Origin: Nyssa sinensis
Taxonomy: Eukaryota > Streptophyta > Magnoliopsida > Cornales > Nyssaceae
Direction: 5' to 3'
Length of the DNA stretch: 64,000 nt
NCBI GenBank assembly: GCA_008638375.1
Contig: CM018046.1
Span: forward strand, 1,702,501 to 1,766,500
Positions 62,909 through 64,000 of the stretch are shown piece after piece (position 1 is the first letter of the stretch; every line of letters begins with the position of its first letter). Position numbers and translations under genes: made by a program. The notes beneath the pieces were generated by a model that saw nothing but the letters and a program-made list of their open reading frames with translations, ran no database searches and was not told the origin of the DNA.

Positions 62909-64000
62909 GGTCCTAGACTTTACCAACTACCTGCACATTTGCAAGACAAGTTGTAAGAATAAATCTTTACAAGAACACATGAAGACACCCTCTTGAGAAA
63001 AATCTCACAAAACTAGCATAAAAAATTTTCATGATCCAAATTACAAATTTTCAGCAATGATCTGTTTGATTATCAAAAAATCAAAAAAGATGAAATGAAA
63101 ATTTTGGGAACTTAAACAGCCACTCCAAAACCCAAATTTTCATTTCTTTGCTCATGTCCTCTCAGCAACCAAACAAATTATAAAAGAAAGTAATTGAACT
63201 GTTTGGAACAAGTATGCAAATTTCGTTCATTCTAAACTAATAATCAAATAATTAACTATAGACTATAGAGTCATTGAAACAAAGAAGCCAAGCCAAATTT
63301 GAAAAAGAAGAAATTGAACTGTTATCCTAATGCGTTTATGAAAAATCTTCATTAAAAACATACAATCAAACGAATAATTACTTGATTAAACAGAACCCAC
63401 CAATCCATAATATGGAAAACAAAAATGAAATAATTGAATTCCACAAACCCAAATCAGAAACAGTGGAAAAAATACACGAGTCTATATAACAGAATCAGTT
63501 CATGCGAAGATAAATCCATTACATGCAAAGGAAATGAGGGAGGGAAAGCTAAAAAAAAGCCTGAAGTACCATTCACAATCCAAGAAAAACAGAGGATTAG
63601 TGCAGATCTACTGCTCAAAATAGACCATTAAAGCAACTTGAGAACTTGTAAAAACTGGAAGATCTGATAGCAACTACTGACAGACTACACTTTCCAGGTC
63701 ACTTTGCCTCTATATTTTTCACATGATAATGGGCCCAACCCTTTGAAATTCAGCCGCCCAATTGAGGACCCTCTTGCTCACCACTTTAGAAAAGATGGAA
63801 AGGAAACATATCAATCAATCTCACACCTAACCATGCAAAAGCCAAAAGCACATGAAATAAAAAGCACAGCATCACAGTTCACACACACGCATATATACCG
63901 TGTATAGTCAGTGTGGAGATAATTTAATCATTCCTTGAACCTAAAGAAAAGTTGCTATTATTCAAAGATCACTGTATGCCAATCAGCTGTTTTTCTTCTG
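62909..64000 (-). other. PMT 5' leader and upstream region
   Basis: An acceptor-like TGTGCAG lies about 22 bp upstream of the ATG on the minus strand, suggesting that the leader is spliced. The rest is AT-rich with no gene. A TATATA motif at about 63890-63897 could belong to the promoter, but the first exon cannot be placed with confidence. Confidence 0.4.

Overview
This is nuclear DNA from a flowering plant, almost certainly a woody or other core eudicot. The genes are intron-rich, the intergenic DNA is AT-rich, and there are tRNA-derived SINEs, an L1-type LINE, MITEs and long AT/GT/GA microsatellites. The species cannot be fixed from sequence alone. I see no rRNA or tRNA genes, no CRISPR and no bacterial operon structure.

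Layout. (1) 636-14742, plus strand: seven exons of ALG2, the ER mannosyltransferase of N-glycan precursor assembly. Its first coding exon is not in the window, two exons carry one extra base each, and the sixth recognised intron holds a 4.9-kb L1-type LINE in the same orientation. (2) 14743-21900: spacer with composite microsatellites and MITEs. (3) 21934-30597, plus strand: BREVIS RADIX (BRX) with a TATA box, a long intron-containing leader with small uORFs and five coding exons; exon 2 has one apparent extra base. (4) 33322-41463, minus strand: a complete 16-exon MAK/ICK-type kinase (CDKF-4 type, 453 aa) with a long spliced 5' leader and a TATA-like box near 45040. (5) 45050-59037: a transposon-rich spacer with four tRNA-derived SINEs that have clear target-site duplications and several MITEs. 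(6) 59038-62908, minus strand: a complete seven-exon Golgi-type methyltransferase of the PMT20/PMT21 (ERD3) group (603 aa).

The kinase and methyltransferase reading frames close perfectly through all 16 and 7 exons. The ALG2 and BRX models need extra bases removed. Those lesions are therefore either real (recent pseudogenisation) or local assembly errors. The genes do not form a pathway: they act in ER glycosylation, auxin/phloem polarity signalling, a kinase role and Golgi methylation. The order BRX, CDKF-4-like kinase, PMT20/21 recalls neighbouring genes in Arabidopsis, so this looks like conserved microsynteny.

I found no convincing new biological system. The most informative material is the gene lesions, the GC-AG intron hosting the LINE, the set of SINEs whose 3' tails resemble the LINE tail, and the MITE families present in more than one copy.
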